The notes under the pieces were generated by a model. The model had not been told where the DNA came from, ran no database searches, and worked only from the letters and a program-made list of their open reading frames with translations. Positions 36,132 to 44,911 of a stretch of DNA of 64,000 bases are shown piece after piece; position 1 is the first letter of the stretch; each line of letters opens with the position of its first letter. The position numbers and the translations under genes are program-made. The stretch comes from Streptomyces sp. MMBL 11-1 (lineage in GTDB: Bacteria; Actinomycetota; Actinomycetes; Streptomycetales; Streptomycetaceae), in NCBI RefSeq assembly GCF_028622875.1, contig NZ_CP117709.1, positions 7,443,001-7,507,000 on the forward strand, in the 5' to 3' direction.

Positions 36132-37936
36132 TGTCCCAGCTCCGAGTCGAAATCGATGGCATCCGCGACCGGGAGATCCACCTCGTCGACCCGTACGAAC
36201 CCAAGGACCCCGACGGGCTGCTGCGGATGGTCTTCATGATCCCGTACGGCCATGCCTTCAGCCTGATGGGCAACGGCCCCATGGGCTTGCACGACCTCAT
36301 CAACCGTACGAAGGACGTCCCCGCCGTCGCGGAGCGCGCCCTGCACTATGAGTGCCTGATCCACGAGGGAAACCGGGTGACCACGCCGGACGGGGAGGTC
36401 TACCGCAGCATCGAGTTGCCGTTACCCGTCGGCACGGCGGACGTGATCGGCGTCTCCGTCATCAACTCCGGCAGCCTGCACTCCGTCTTCCAGCAGCTCG
36501 ACCTCGCCGGAGTACCCCGCCGCAGCGCCGACAGGATCCCCGGCGAGCACCCGCTCGTCGTCGGGGGCAACTCCGGCCTCGCCGACCCCGAGCCCATGGC
36601 CGACTACCTCGACGTCATCGCCCTCGGCGAAGCCGAAGAATCCCTGCTCGAACTGCTGCGCGTCGTCCACGCGCACCGCGAGGAGCCCGGAGCCGGCGTC
36701 ACCCTGTACGAGAAGCTGGCTCGCATCCCCGGCCTGTACGTACCGTCGCTCTACACCTGCGAGTACCTGCTCGGTGGCGGCGTCGCCGCGGTGACCCCGA
36801 AGAAGCTCACCGTCCCCGCGAAGGTCAGCCCTGCCTACCTCCCCGCACGGGAGCTGCACCCTGCCCACTTCGTCTACCCCAAGAGCGACGGCACCGCCGC
36901 AGGCATCCACCCCACCCTCGGCTGCCGGCACTCCTGCGACTTCTGCAACCTCGGCGTCCCCCCGTTCCGCCACGCACCCATCGAGATGCTCAAGGACTAC
37001 ATCGACCGCCTCGAAGCCCACAAGATCCGGCGGATCATCATCAGCTCGCCCACGTTCACTCAGTACCGCCACCGCGCCGAACTCCTGGACCACATCAGCG
37101 CTTACGCCCGCCGGGCGGCGGCCGAGGGGGATACGGTCACCACCATCATCGGCTCCATCCGGGCGGACGAACTCACCGCGGACTACCTGGAGTCGGTCAC
37201 CGAACTCGAAGAGTTCGGGCACCTGTTCACCGAGCTGAACCTGGACCAGGCCCGGGGCATCATCACCATCGCCCCCGAGTGGGCCTCCCCGGACCTCGTC
37301 GCAATGTACGGCAAGACCCAGCGCCGCGAACGCGTCGACAACGCCATCGAGCTGTGCCGCAAGAGCAGGGACGTCAACACCGTCATGCTCTATCTCATCG
37401 TCGGCGCACCGGGCGAGCGGGACGCGGACCGGCTCGCCATCGCCGACTACGCCCAGGACGTCCTGGACCGGCTCGGGCACCCCGACGGCACGGTGATCGT
37501 CAAACTCCACCAGTTCATGCCCAAGCCCGGCACCACCAGCCAGCGCCTGAGGATGAGCGACCCCGACCTCGTCCACACCTACACCGCCCAGATCGAGGAC
37601 CGCCTGCGCGACCTCGTCGGCGACGAGAAGTTCGAGCAGCACTTCCGAGTCCTCGACCTCGGTGCCAGCCACATGCACCTCGAAGTCATCTGCTCACGCG
37701 GCGACCGCCGGATCGGACCGGTCCTGGAAGACCTCTACGACGCGAACATTGACCTGCACACGGTGACCAAGGACCAGCTCGTCGAGGCCCTCGCCCGGCG
37801 CGGTCTGTCGTACGACCGCCACCTGCGGCACATGGACGAGCCCGTCTTGCCCTGGCACACCCTCAACCACGTCAACACCACCGCCGAGCAGCAACTGGCC
37901 ACCGCCCTCTACGAGCGTGAGAGCACCCTCGGGTGA
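36131..37936 (+). CDS. Radical SAM enzyme with B12-binding-like N-terminal domain
   Basis: This 601-residue protein has the cluster motif C265-x3-C269-x2-C272 (LGCRHSCDFCNLG). Upstream, VVGGNSGLADPEP and DVIALGEAEESLLELL resemble the B12-binding domain found in class B radical SAM enzymes; the usual DxHxxG motif is not visible. After the cluster come ELNLDQARGIITIAPE and LIVGAPGERDAD of the TIM barrel. It starts at ATG 36131, one base into the upstream stop. The reaction may be a C-methylation, epimerisation or C-C rearrangement; nothing in the sequence decides. Confidence 0.85.
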   Translation: MSQLRVEIDGIRDREIHLVDPYEPKDPDGLLRMVFMIPYGHAFSLMGNGPMGLHDLINRTKDVPAVAERALHYECLIHEGNRVTTPDGEVYRSIELPLPVGTADVIGVSVINSGSLHSVFQQLDLAGVPRRSADRIPGEHPLVVGGNSGLADPEPMADYLDVIALGEAEESLLELLRVVHAHREEPGAGVTLYEKLARIPGLYVPSLYTCEYLLGGGVAAVTPKKLTVPAKVSPAYLPARELHPAHFVYPKSDGTAAGIHPTLGCRHSCDFCNLGVPPFRHAPIEMLKDYIDRLEAHKIRRIIISSPTFTQYRHRAELLDHISAYARRAAAEGDTVTTIIGSIRADELTADYLESVTELEEFGHLFTELNLDQARGIITIAPEWASPDLVAMYGKTQRRERVDNAIELCRKSRDVNTVMLYLIVGAPGERDADRLAIADYAQDVLDRLGHPDGTVIVKLHQFMPKPGTTSQRLRMSDPDLVHTYTAQIEDRLRDLVGDEKFEQHFRVLDLGASHMHLEVICSRGDRRIGPVLEDLYDANIDLHTVTKDQLVEALARRGLSYDRHLRHMDEPVLPWHTLNHVNTTAEQQLATALYERESTLG

Positions 37937-38739
37937 ACGGCTTCCCCCTCCACCCGGCCAAGCACGCCCTGCCCGTCGTACCCGACCCGGCCGAGCACGC
38001 CGCGTACGTCCGGACCACCGACCCGGATGCGGACCTCTCCATGCTCGACGGGGTGGTCCTCCTCTACCAGGGGCGGCTGCTGGAGCACGCTTTGCGCACG
38101 CACCGCACCCGCCCTCGCCCGGGGTGGGTGCGCGGCGGCCTGCACTTGGTCGAGGACCAGGGCCGCAGATTCGCCCTGTGCGGCGGCTTCGGCCTCGGCG
38201 CCCCGGCCGCCGGCCTCGTCGTCGAGCAGCTGGCCGCGCTCGGTACCCGGCGGGTCATCACCGTCGGCACCGCCGCCTCCCTCCAGCAGGGCCTCGGCCC
38301 CGGGGCCCTGGTCGTGGGTACGAGCGCGCTGCGCGACGAAGGGCTCTCCCACCACTATCTCCCGCCCGGCCGGACGGCCTCACCCTCGCCCGCCCTCACC
38401 CAGCACCTGACCGAAGCGCTGGCCTCGTACGACTTACCGGTCACGCGCGGGCCGATCTGGACCACGGACGCCCCGTACCGTGAGACGACGGCAGAAGTCA
38501 CCCGGTACGGAGCCGAAGGCATCCTCGCCGCCGACATGGAAGCGGCCGCGGTCTTCGCCGTGGGCCGCTGCCGTACGGTCGCCGTCGCCACCGTCCTCGC
38601 CATCGCGGACTCCCTCGTCGCCCGCCGCCCACGCCAGCACTCGCCGGACACCGAGCACGCACTCCACACGGCGCTTGCCGCAGCGGCGCAAGCGCTCCAC
38701 ACCTCGACGGCGTCATCGCCGACCGTCGGCGAACACTAG
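37933..38739 (+). CDS. Nucleoside phosphorylase (PNP/UDP family)
   Basis: This 268-residue protein belongs to the purine/uridine phosphorylase-MTA phosphorylase superfamily: GGFGLGAPAAGLVVEQL, RRVITVGTAASLQQGL with the phosphate site, and the nucleoside-binding motif GILAADMEAAAVFAVG with the conserved Met-Glu pair. GTG 37933 overlaps the upstream stop (GTGA). It cleaves N-glycosidic bonds with phosphate. In this cluster it suggests a nucleoside, or a ribosyl unit produced by the upstream enzymes, as an intermediate; that is inference. Confidence 0.88.
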   Translation: MNGFPLHPAKHALPVVPDPAEHAAYVRTTDPDADLSMLDGVVLLYQGRLLEHALRTHRTRPRPGWVRGGLHLVEDQGRRFALCGGFGLGAPAAGLVVEQLAALGTRRVITVGTAASLQQGLGPGALVVGTSALRDEGLSHHYLPPGRTASPSPALTQHLTEALASYDLPVTRGPIWTTDAPYRETTAEVTRYGAEGILAADMEAAAVFAVGRCRTVAVATVLAIADSLVARRPRQHSPDTEHALHTALAAAAQALHTSTASSPTVGEH

Positions 38740-38778
38740 GGTTGAATTCCTCGTGAACAGAAGTAGAAGGGCACCCTT

Positions 38779-39657
38779 GTGAGCACCGGCGCCTCGCGTC
38801 CCACGGTCGGCGCGGTCGTCCTGACCATGAACGACCGGCCCGAGGAGTTCCCCCGGGCCATGGCCTCGCTCCTCGCGCAGGAAGGCATCGACCTCGACGT
38901 GGTCGTGGTCGGCAACGGCTGCGAACCTGAACAGATCCCCGCAGGCGTCCGCACGGTCACGTTGCCCGAGAACGTCGGCATCCCCGAAGGCCGCAACGTA
39001 GGGGCCGACAACGTCAAGGGCGATTACCTCTTCTTCTTCGACAACGACGCCCACCTGCCCGACACCGACACCCTCGCCCGGCTCATCGCCGAACTGCACC
39101 GCGACCCCCAGCTCGCGTACGTACAGCCGCGCATCAGCGATCCGGCGACCGGTGAGACTCTCCGCCGCTGGGTACCCCGCCTCCGGGCCTCGGACCCCAC
39201 CCGGCCCGGCATCGTCACCGTCATGGCCGAGGGCGTCGTCATGGTCCGCCGCGACGCCTACGAGCGGGCTGGAGGCTGGCCCGGTGACTTCTTCCTCTTC
39301 CACGAAGGCGTCGAACTGGCCTGGCGGCTGTGGAACCTGGGCTGCACCGGCCGGTACCTGCCCGACATCGTCGTCCACCACCCCGCCACCAACCCGGCCC
39401 GGCACGAGACTTTCTACCGGCTCAACGCCCGCAACCGCGTCTGGGTCGCCCGCCGCAACCTGCCCCGCCTCCTCGTCCCCTTCAACCTCGCCACCTGGTG
39501 CCTGATCACTCTGTGGCGCATCCGCGACCGCCAGGCACTCCGCGTTACGCTCGCAGGCTTCCGTGAAGGGCTCGCCGGTGGGCAGGGCCCGAGGCAGCCC
39601 ATGTCCTGGCGAACCGTGCTCCGGCTCACGACGGCCGGGCGACCGCCTGTCTTCTGA
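38779..39657 (+). CDS. Glycosyltransferase family 2 (rhamnosyltransferase-like)
   Basis: This 292-residue GT-A glycosyltransferase shows VVLTMNDRPEEFPRA at the start, VVVVGNGC, NVGIPEGRNVGADN, the metal motif FFFDNDAHLP and LFHEGVELAWRL. The C-terminal NARNRVWVARRNLPRLL and a hydrophobic stretch resemble WbbL-like enzymes and may touch the membrane. AAGGG precedes GTG 38779, 40 bases after the phosphorylase gene. It is the last gene of the run and would add a sugar to the product of this pathway. Confidence 0.88.
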   Translation: MSTGASRPTVGAVVLTMNDRPEEFPRAMASLLAQEGIDLDVVVVGNGCEPEQIPAGVRTVTLPENVGIPEGRNVGADNVKGDYLFFFDNDAHLPDTDTLARLIAELHRDPQLAYVQPRISDPATGETLRRWVPRLRASDPTRPGIVTVMAEGVVMVRRDAYERAGGWPGDFFLFHEGVELAWRLWNLGCTGRYLPDIVVHHPATNPARHETFYRLNARNRVWVARRNLPRLLVPFNLATWCLITLWRIRDRQALRVTLAGFREGLAGGQGPRQPMSWRTVLRLTTAGRPPVF

Positions 39658-39726
39658 CGCTCTCGAATCGCCACGGTCGGGTAGTCGCGCGTGCCGCAAA
39701 AATTGGACAAATGACCTAATGGGTGT

Positions 39727-39965
39727 ATGGCGCCTCTCCCCTTCCCTCGTGACCTGGTACTCCTTCAAGTGGGCTGGGAGCGGACGTACGCCGAGCTGAT
39801 CGACGGGCATCGGGCTCCCTGGGGTGGGCGGCCAGGTCGAGGCTGCGATACCTCTCAGCCCGCCTGGCGGCACACCCCTACTGGGTGGCGCGATCCGGGC
39901 GGATGACCGGCTGGGCTGACCTGCGTCGACATGCGCGAAGGTTCATAGAGGCGGAAGAAGCGTGA
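39727..39965 (+). pseudogene. Small Streptomyces protein, frameshifted
   Basis: ATG 39727 opens a frame reading PLPFPRDLVLLQVGWERTY and AELIDGH. At about 39830-39842 the protein-like reading moves to another frame: LRYLSARLAAHPYWVARSG, TGWADLRRHARRFIEAEE, with TGA at 39963-39965. Together these make about 80 residues like a common short hypothetical protein of Streptomyces. The shift is one base. It could be a real mutation or a sequence error. Confidence 0.5.
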
Positions 39966-40710
39966 GCCTCCGTGGACCTTCCGCAGTCGAGACCGTGGGA
40001 CGGCCGCCGCGCACCTTCGCGCTCACGAGCCTCCACTCGGCGAAGTTTGCGACTGGTAACGGTCGGATCGGCGGTGTTCGGCGCAACATCGGGAGGTGGG
40101 TCGATCGGCTGACGCTTCCTTCCGGGCGGGCCGCCCATCGAGGTCAAGAGGCTGGCTGGATCACGCCTGTTCGAGCGTTTGGTGCGATTGACGCCTTATG
40201 TCTGATAGTGAAGCTATCCGTGTGTGATCACTTGGGAGATTTGCGTCATTTGTAACCGACCGCATGTCGGGTTTTGGTGTGACGTATCTCGGATTGACAA
40301 CGGGGTGGTTGATTGGCCCCTGGGGCGCACCCTCGGCAGCGATGGATGAAAGCGCACGTCAGAGGGTTGATCAACATGCTCTCGTGTGCTTTTTGTGCAG
40401 TTCATCCCGAAGTGCGAATGCGCTCGCTGAACCGACCGCTGATGAGTTTTAGGTCAATCTCTGCTTAACCTTTCGCGTACTGTCCAAGAAGTTCCCGAAG
40501 CCTCGGCGAGGCGAGTGGTGAATGCGTTGCTCATTCGCTACAGCGACATGGGGCGTCGATGCGGGTTAGGCCCCTGCTGGGCTGCGGCGGTGGCGCGCTG
40601 GAGGCAGTCGACGGGCAACTCCACTCGCCGGGCCAACGCGGAGGGAACTGAGAGTCAGCGGTGCGGTCGCGCCTAGCCCGGGGGGAGCTAAACGGTAGAA
40701 GGGATTTGTC
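39966..40710. other. AT-richer intergenic region with palindromes and shared 11-mer
   Basis: This 745-base stretch has no gene I can support and is less G+C-rich than its surroundings. It contains the palindromes GTGATCAC (40224-40231) and GTTGATCAAC (40366-40375), a TTGACA (40294-40299) without a convincing -10, and ACCTTTCGCGT (40468-40478). The last is repeated exactly upstream of the XRE gene at 44698-44708. It is probably the control region for the ImmA operon. Confidence 0.5.
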
Positions 40711-41370
40711 ATGTGGTCTGGGAAGATCCTTCGCACTGAGCCCACGGGGCCGACCCGGGGCGGAGAGCCCCGAAGAGGACCGGGCCGCCGTCGGGCGGTG
40801 GAAAAGGACCTGCATCGCTTCCTCCGTCGGGAACTTCGAGACCTCGGTATTCATCCGCCGCTGGACGTGGAGGAGCTGTGTAAGGCGCTCAGCCGTCGGC
40901 GTGGTCGGCCCCTCTATCTGCGGGAAGCGCCGCTGCCGAAGCCAGGACCGACGGGAATGTGGGTCGAGTACGACGCCTATGACGTGATCTTGTACCAGCA
41001 GGAGACGACCCGTCTGCATCAAGATCACATCAAGCTCCACGAGATAGGACACATCCTCGTGGCGGAGGCCGAGGACGCCGAGCAAGCGGCGGCCGAAGCG
41101 ACGGGGCGGCCCCCCGCGCTCGACCCCGACGAGGAGTCGGCCGTCTTCGTGGAAGGTTGGGCCGCCATGCTGCCGGTCTTCGACCCCGAGACGATCAAGC
41201 GGGTCGCGCGCCGGTGCACGTACGACGACGGCGAGGAGTGCTCCGTCGAACTCGCGGCGACGATCATCCTGGAGTGGGCGTCCGTGCTGGACGACTCCAC
41301 TCCCCTCTCGGAGGACCCGTCGCTGCGGCGTGTGCAGTCGGCCCTCGGCGACCGGCGGGGATGGCTGTAA
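40711..41370 (+). CDS. ImmA/IrrE-type metallo-endopeptidase
   Basis: This 219-residue protein has the zinc motif HEIGH (110-114) followed by Glu-rich residues that supply the third ligand, as in ImmA/IrrE/COG2856 proteins. Family members cleave or inactivate XRE repressors, as ImmA does with ImmR in ICEBs1. An XRE gene lies three genes on at 43760-44653. ATG 40711 has AAGGGA six bases before; GTG 40798 (VEKDLHRFLRR) matches the usual family start better, so the first 29 residues may not be used. Downstream it is three bases from the membrane protein gene. Confidence 0.85.
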   Translation: MWSGKILRTEPTGPTRGGEPRRGPGRRRAVEKDLHRFLRRELRDLGIHPPLDVEELCKALSRRRGRPLYLREAPLPKPGPTGMWVEYDAYDVILYQQETTRLHQDHIKLHEIGHILVAEAEDAEQAAAEATGRPPALDPDEESAVFVEGWAAMLPVFDPETIKRVARRCTYDDGEECSVELAATIILEWASVLDDSTPLSEDPSLRRVQSALGDRRGWL

Positions 41371-41373
41371 CCC

Positions 41374-42522
41374 GTGGAACTGCTACTCCTGGGGCTCGTG
41401 GGCGCCCTTGCCTGGAAGCTTTACAAACTGTGGCGAACCCCTCATGACGCGCCTCTGCGGTCGGTGACCCTCTGCCTGCTCTGCGCCACGCTGTCCTATC
41501 CCATCGCTATGCCGGGAGGCGCGACCGGCGTCGACACGGTGGCGGGGCACGGGGCGGCGAAGTTGGTCCAGAACGTGCTGCTGCTCTTCGCGATGTACTT
41601 CCTGATGTGCTTCTACCTCTACTCGGCCGCCGACGCGGAGGCGAGCCGTCGCAGGGCACGCAAGGAGGCGGTCGTCGTCGGGGCCGTCGTGGTGGTCATC
41701 ACCCTGGCTGCCGTATCGGTGCCGCACGAGGTCTTCGCCGGCAGTTTCAGCACCGCGGACATGACGATTCCGCAAATCGCCGTCTTCTACGGCGGAGCCG
41801 GGTGCTACCTGACGTACGTCCTGGGCCTCGCCGCTCGGTGGACGCGTAGCTATGCCCGCATGTCCCGGCGCCCCCATGCAACGGGACTGTGGATGGCGGC
41901 CGTTGGCCTGGGCGCGATGGCTGTGGCCTGTGCGATCCGGGCTGTCATCGTCGCCGTCCGCTGGTTCGAGATCGACGTACCCCAGCGCCTGATGGCTGCC
42001 GTCGCGTTCCTGTTGGTCGCATCCATACTTCTGTTCACGGCCGGCATCACCTACTCGGGGGTCCGCGCCCGAATATCTTCTTCGAAGCTCTGGCTTCAGC
42101 ACCGACGTGATTACCGCCGCCTCGCCGCCCTCTGGGAGCTGTTGGCTGAGGCGTTCCCCGACAACGTGCTGCCGCCGGCGTCCTCGTCCGCCCACGACCG
42201 ACGGCGCGCTCGGAGGGTCCACCGCCGCTACCACCGCCGCATCGTGGAGATCCGGGACGGCCTGGTCGCCATCAGTCCGTACCTCCTGGAGGACGAGACC
42301 GGCATCGGATCGCCCGACGTCGACTCGGCAGAGCTGGCAGCCCGGCTGCGCCGCGCTTCCGCCCGGATTAAGGAGGGTGCCCCCGCGCCCCGCCGGGCGG
42401 TCCCCCTTGCCATGGCCCTGGGAAGCGACCGAGCGGCAGATGTGAAACAACTGATTGCGGTGTCCGACGCACTGGTGCCAGACCGCGCGACCCCCCTCAT
42501 GACCAAGGAGACACCATGCTGA
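41374..42522 (+). CDS. MAB_1171c-like multi-pass membrane protein
   Basis: This 382-residue protein has about seven hydrophobic segments in residues 1-235 (for example LLLGLVGALAWKLY, LLLFAMYFLMCFYLY, VVVGAVVVVITLAAVSV, LMAAVAFLLVASILLFTAG). A cytosolic C-terminal part follows with WLQHRRDYRRLAALWELL. This matches the MAB_1171c family, often next to ImmA/IrrE genes in actinobacteria. GTG 41374 starts three bases after the protease stop. The stop overlaps the next ATG (ATGCTGA). Its role is unknown; a transport or signalling partner of the protease is possible. Confidence 0.78.
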   Translation: MELLLLGLVGALAWKLYKLWRTPHDAPLRSVTLCLLCATLSYPIAMPGGATGVDTVAGHGAAKLVQNVLLLFAMYFLMCFYLYSAADAEASRRRARKEAVVVGAVVVVITLAAVSVPHEVFAGSFSTADMTIPQIAVFYGGAGCYLTYVLGLAARWTRSYARMSRRPHATGLWMAAVGLGAMAVACAIRAVIVAVRWFEIDVPQRLMAAVAFLLVASILLFTAGITYSGVRARISSSKLWLQHRRDYRRLAALWELLAEAFPDNVLPPASSSAHDRRRARRVHRRYHRRIVEIRDGLVAISPYLLEDETGIGSPDVDSAELAARLRRASARIKEGAPAPRRAVPLAMALGSDRAADVKQLIAVSDALVPDRATPLMTKETPC

Positions 42523-43703
42523 TTAGCGGAGGACGTGTGCTCGTCGGCACGGGCACGTATCTGGACGACGGAGCCGTCCTGATCGAGGGTGATTCGATCG
42601 CGGCTGTGGGGCCGCGTAAGGAGATCGAGGAGCAGACCGCTGCCGACGTGCCGCGGTCGGTGTTCGACGGCACACTTCTGCCCGGGTTGATCGATGCCCA
42701 CGTACACCTCGTTTTCGACGGGGGGCCTGACCCGGTGTCCGCTCTCCAGGACTTGACGGATGAGGCCCTGCTCGCGGACATGCGCCGCCGCGCGGAGGAA
42801 CTGCTGCTCAGCGGCGTCACCACGGTCCGCGACCTCGGAGACCGGAACGGGCTGGCTCTCCGCCTGGATTCGGAGATCGCCGACCAGCGCACGCCGGGCC
42901 CGAGGATCGTCTCCGCAAGCACGCCCCTGACTACCCCCGGCGGGCACTGCCACTTCCTCGGCGGTGAGGTCTCGGGCGAAGCCGAGATCCGCGCCCTCAT
43001 CCGCCTCAACCTCGAACGAGGCGCTGGGGTCATCAAATGCATGGTTACTGGCGGCGGGCTCACCCGGGGCGGGCCCGCAAGCCACGAGTCCCAGTTCTCC
43101 GCAGCGGAACTGCGACTTCTCGTAGATGAGACTCACGCCGCAGGCGTCCCCGTCGCGGCCCACGCGCACGGAGCCGACGGCATCGCCGCCGCCGTGGAGG
43201 CCGGGGTGGACACCATCGAGCACTGCACGTGGATGACCGGCGACGGCCTCGACTTTCGCCGGGACGTGGTGCAGCAGATTATCGACCGTGGCATCACCGT
43301 CTGCCCGGCGGTAAGCCCCCACTGGCGGATGCTCCCTGCGATCTTCGGCGAGGAGCGCGCCGCCGGGATGTTCGACCTGGTACGCCAGATGGCAGACGCG
43401 GGTGTGAAGCTGGTCGCCGGCACGGACGCCGGAGTGCAGCGTGCCACCTTCAACGGCCTGGTGCCGGCCCTCTCGTTCTACGCCCACCTCGGCCTGGCGA
43501 ACGCCGAGATCATCAACATGGCGACGACCGCCGCAGCGACGGCCCTCGGGCTCGGCTCCACAACCGGCCGTATCGCTCCGGGCTACCGCGCGGATCTCAT
43601 CGCTGTCGGGGGAGACCCGCTCTCGGATCTCGACGCCCTCAAGAACGTCACGGCCGTATTCGCCTCCGGTCGGCGACACGATCCGAATGCACCAGCCGAG
43701 TAG
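42516..43703 (+). CDS. Metal-dependent amidohydrolase
   Basis: This 395-residue enzyme of the amidohydrolase superfamily has the metal motif DAHVHLVFDG, VIKCMVTGGG near the position of the carbamylated Lys in related enzymes, AHAHGADGIAAAV, VDTIEHCTWM and the catalytic Asp in LVAGTDAGV. It fits the imidazolonepropionase/prolidase-like group, whose substrates vary widely. ATG 42516 overlaps the membrane protein stop by seven bases. Its link to the protease and membrane protein is conserved context rather than known chemistry. Confidence 0.85.
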   Translation: MLISGGRVLVGTGTYLDDGAVLIEGDSIAAVGPRKEIEEQTAADVPRSVFDGTLLPGLIDAHVHLVFDGGPDPVSALQDLTDEALLADMRRRAEELLLSGVTTVRDLGDRNGLALRLDSEIADQRTPGPRIVSASTPLTTPGGHCHFLGGEVSGEAEIRALIRLNLERGAGVIKCMVTGGGLTRGGPASHESQFSAAELRLLVDETHAAGVPVAAHAHGADGIAAAVEAGVDTIEHCTWMTGDGLDFRRDVVQQIIDRGITVCPAVSPHWRMLPAIFGEERAAGMFDLVRQMADAGVKLVAGTDAGVQRATFNGLVPALSFYAHLGLANAEIINMATTAAATALGLGSTTGRIAPGYRADLIAVGGDPLSDLDALKNVTAVFASGRRHDPNAPAE

Positions 43704-43706
43704 TCG

Positions 43707-43744
43707 GGGCTGACCGAGCCCTGACCTCTGGAGCCTCCGGAGGC
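43707..43744. terminator. Hairpins between convergent amidohydrolase and XRE genes
   Basis: GGGCT (43707-43711) pairs with AGCCC (43717-43721), and GCCTCCGGAGGC (43733-43744) is a perfect palindrome. They fill the 56-base gap between convergent genes and probably end transcription in both directions. Neither has a T-run. Confidence 0.5.
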
Positions 43745-43759
43745 CCGGAGGGCAGGGCC

Positions 43760-44653
43760 CTACTCGTCGTCCGTGGAGCCGACCTGTTTCTCGAACTCGG
43801 CCTGCAGGTCCGTCAGGAGCGAGAGCACCTCGGGCGACAGACCCTCCGGGCCGAGGCCACGAGCCCGAACTCGTCCGATCGTCCCGTTCCGGGATGCGAG
43901 CAACACACGAATCCCCTGGTACACCTGACGGGCGACGGCCTCGTCCGGCTCGAAGTACATGCGCTCGACGCCGAAGAACTCGGCAAGTCCCTCCAGGACA
44001 ACGGGGCCCGGGCCGTCGGCGTCACCGGCACCTGTTCGGAGGGTCTCGACCTCCTTGGCCGTGACAACCTCCGCCCCTGCATGCCGGTTTACCGCCTCTG
44101 CGATTTCTCCATCCCCCGGAACTGTGCCCGCCGGGTAGGAGTGTTCCAGTAGGAAGCTGATCTTCTCCCCGAGAGCACGGGGATGCTCGTCGGCCTCGGC
44201 CGCAGCGACGCTCTCGTCCCCGTCTTCTTCGACGACGTTTCCGAACGAGCGCTCCTGAGCTTGCTCCAGTGCCTTCTCCGATACGCCGTACGCCGCTGCC
44301 AGCTTCGGCACGTACTTCTCCTTGAGCCGCCGTACGCCGTTTTCGGCCGCAGCCACCGGGCCATCGCTCTTCGTGCCGATGAACCTCGCCACCTCGTACC
44401 GGTAGAGGCCCGCGTCGCACCGCAGGTCGATCAGGTCGGGCGCGCCTTTACGGGGGAACAGCTCATCCAACGGTTTCCGGAGTGCACGCGCGATGCCCGG
44501 CAGCTTCTCCTGGTCCGGGACGCTTGAGCCCAACTCCCACCCCGCCACGGTTGAGTCCGCAGCGTCGACGGCAGCGCCCACCTCGGCCTGCGGGATCTCT
44601 GCGGCCCGTCGTACGGCGCGCACCACTGTTCTGTCGAAGTGGCGAGCTGACAT
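43760..44653 (-). CDS. XRE-family regulator with repeated HTH domains
   Basis: This 297-residue protein has an N-terminal HTH (about 10-65: IPQAEVGAAVDAADSTVAGWE, the last part being the recognition helix). A second XRE-like helical unit (about 70-125) includes CDAGLYRYEVARFIGT and LAAAYGVSEKALEQA. An EspR-like third unit (about 160-250) includes EKISFLLEHSYPAG and LEGLAEFFGVERMYF. It is convergent to the ImmA operon and is the likely substrate of ImmA. ATG 44653 follows a region with promoter-like boxes on both strands. It may repress both its own gene and the replication module to its right. Confidence 0.82.
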   Translation of the reverse strand: MSARHFDRTVVRAVRRAAEIPQAEVGAAVDAADSTVAGWELGSSVPDQEKLPGIARALRKPLDELFPRKGAPDLIDLRCDAGLYRYEVARFIGTKSDGPVAAAENGVRRLKEKYVPKLAAAYGVSEKALEQAQERSFGNVVEEDGDESVAAAEADEHPRALGEKISFLLEHSYPAGTVPGDGEIAEAVNRHAGAEVVTAKEVETLRTGAGDADGPGPVVLEGLAEFFGVERMYFEPDEAVARQVYQGIRVLLASRNGTIGRVRARGLGPEGLSPEVLSLLTDLQAEFEKQVGSTDDE

Positions 44654-44694
44654 CGAGACCTCTTTTTCGTGCGAGTCGAAGAACTATCGGCTCG

Positions 44695-44723
44695 TTGACC
44701 TTTCGCGTGAACCGGGATAGCTT
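44695..44723 (+). promoter_or_regulatory. Candidate promoter with shared ACCTTTCGCGT box
   Basis: TTGACC (44695-44700) and TAGCTT (44718-44723) are separated by 17 bases on the plus strand, reading toward the replication genes. The box ACCTTTCGCGT (44698-44708) overlaps the -35 and occurs again at 40468-40478 before the ImmA gene. A shared operator for the XRE protein is a simple explanation. Confidence 0.5.
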
Positions 44724-44795
44724 CAGACTACCGAAAAACGGGGTGCCGTGCATCCCTCCCGGCCAGGCTGCGCGCCTGCCGAGGGCGTGAGGCTG

Positions 44796-44813
44796 AGGAG
44801 GAGAACACCTCCT
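44796..44813 (+). promoter_or_regulatory. Hairpin sequestering an AGGAGG sequence
   Basis: AGGAGG (44796-44801) and CCTCCT (44808-44813) form a 6-bp stem with a 6-base loop. The left arm is a consensus Shine-Dalgarno. In RNA it could hide a ribosome site or act in attenuation upstream of the replication genes. Confidence 0.4.
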
Positions 44814-44911
44814 TCGGCGTGCCCGGCAAGAGGGGGTGCCGACCGAACGCGGTTCAGGGAGGGGCAGGGGATGCACGCCAAGGGCCCGTAACACGACGAA
44901 GCAACGAAAAA

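Noticed and set aside
39962..40255. 97-residue plus-strand frame
   Set aside because: It overlaps the end of the frameshifted small gene, is not protein-like in composition and has no ribosome site; treated as intergenic.
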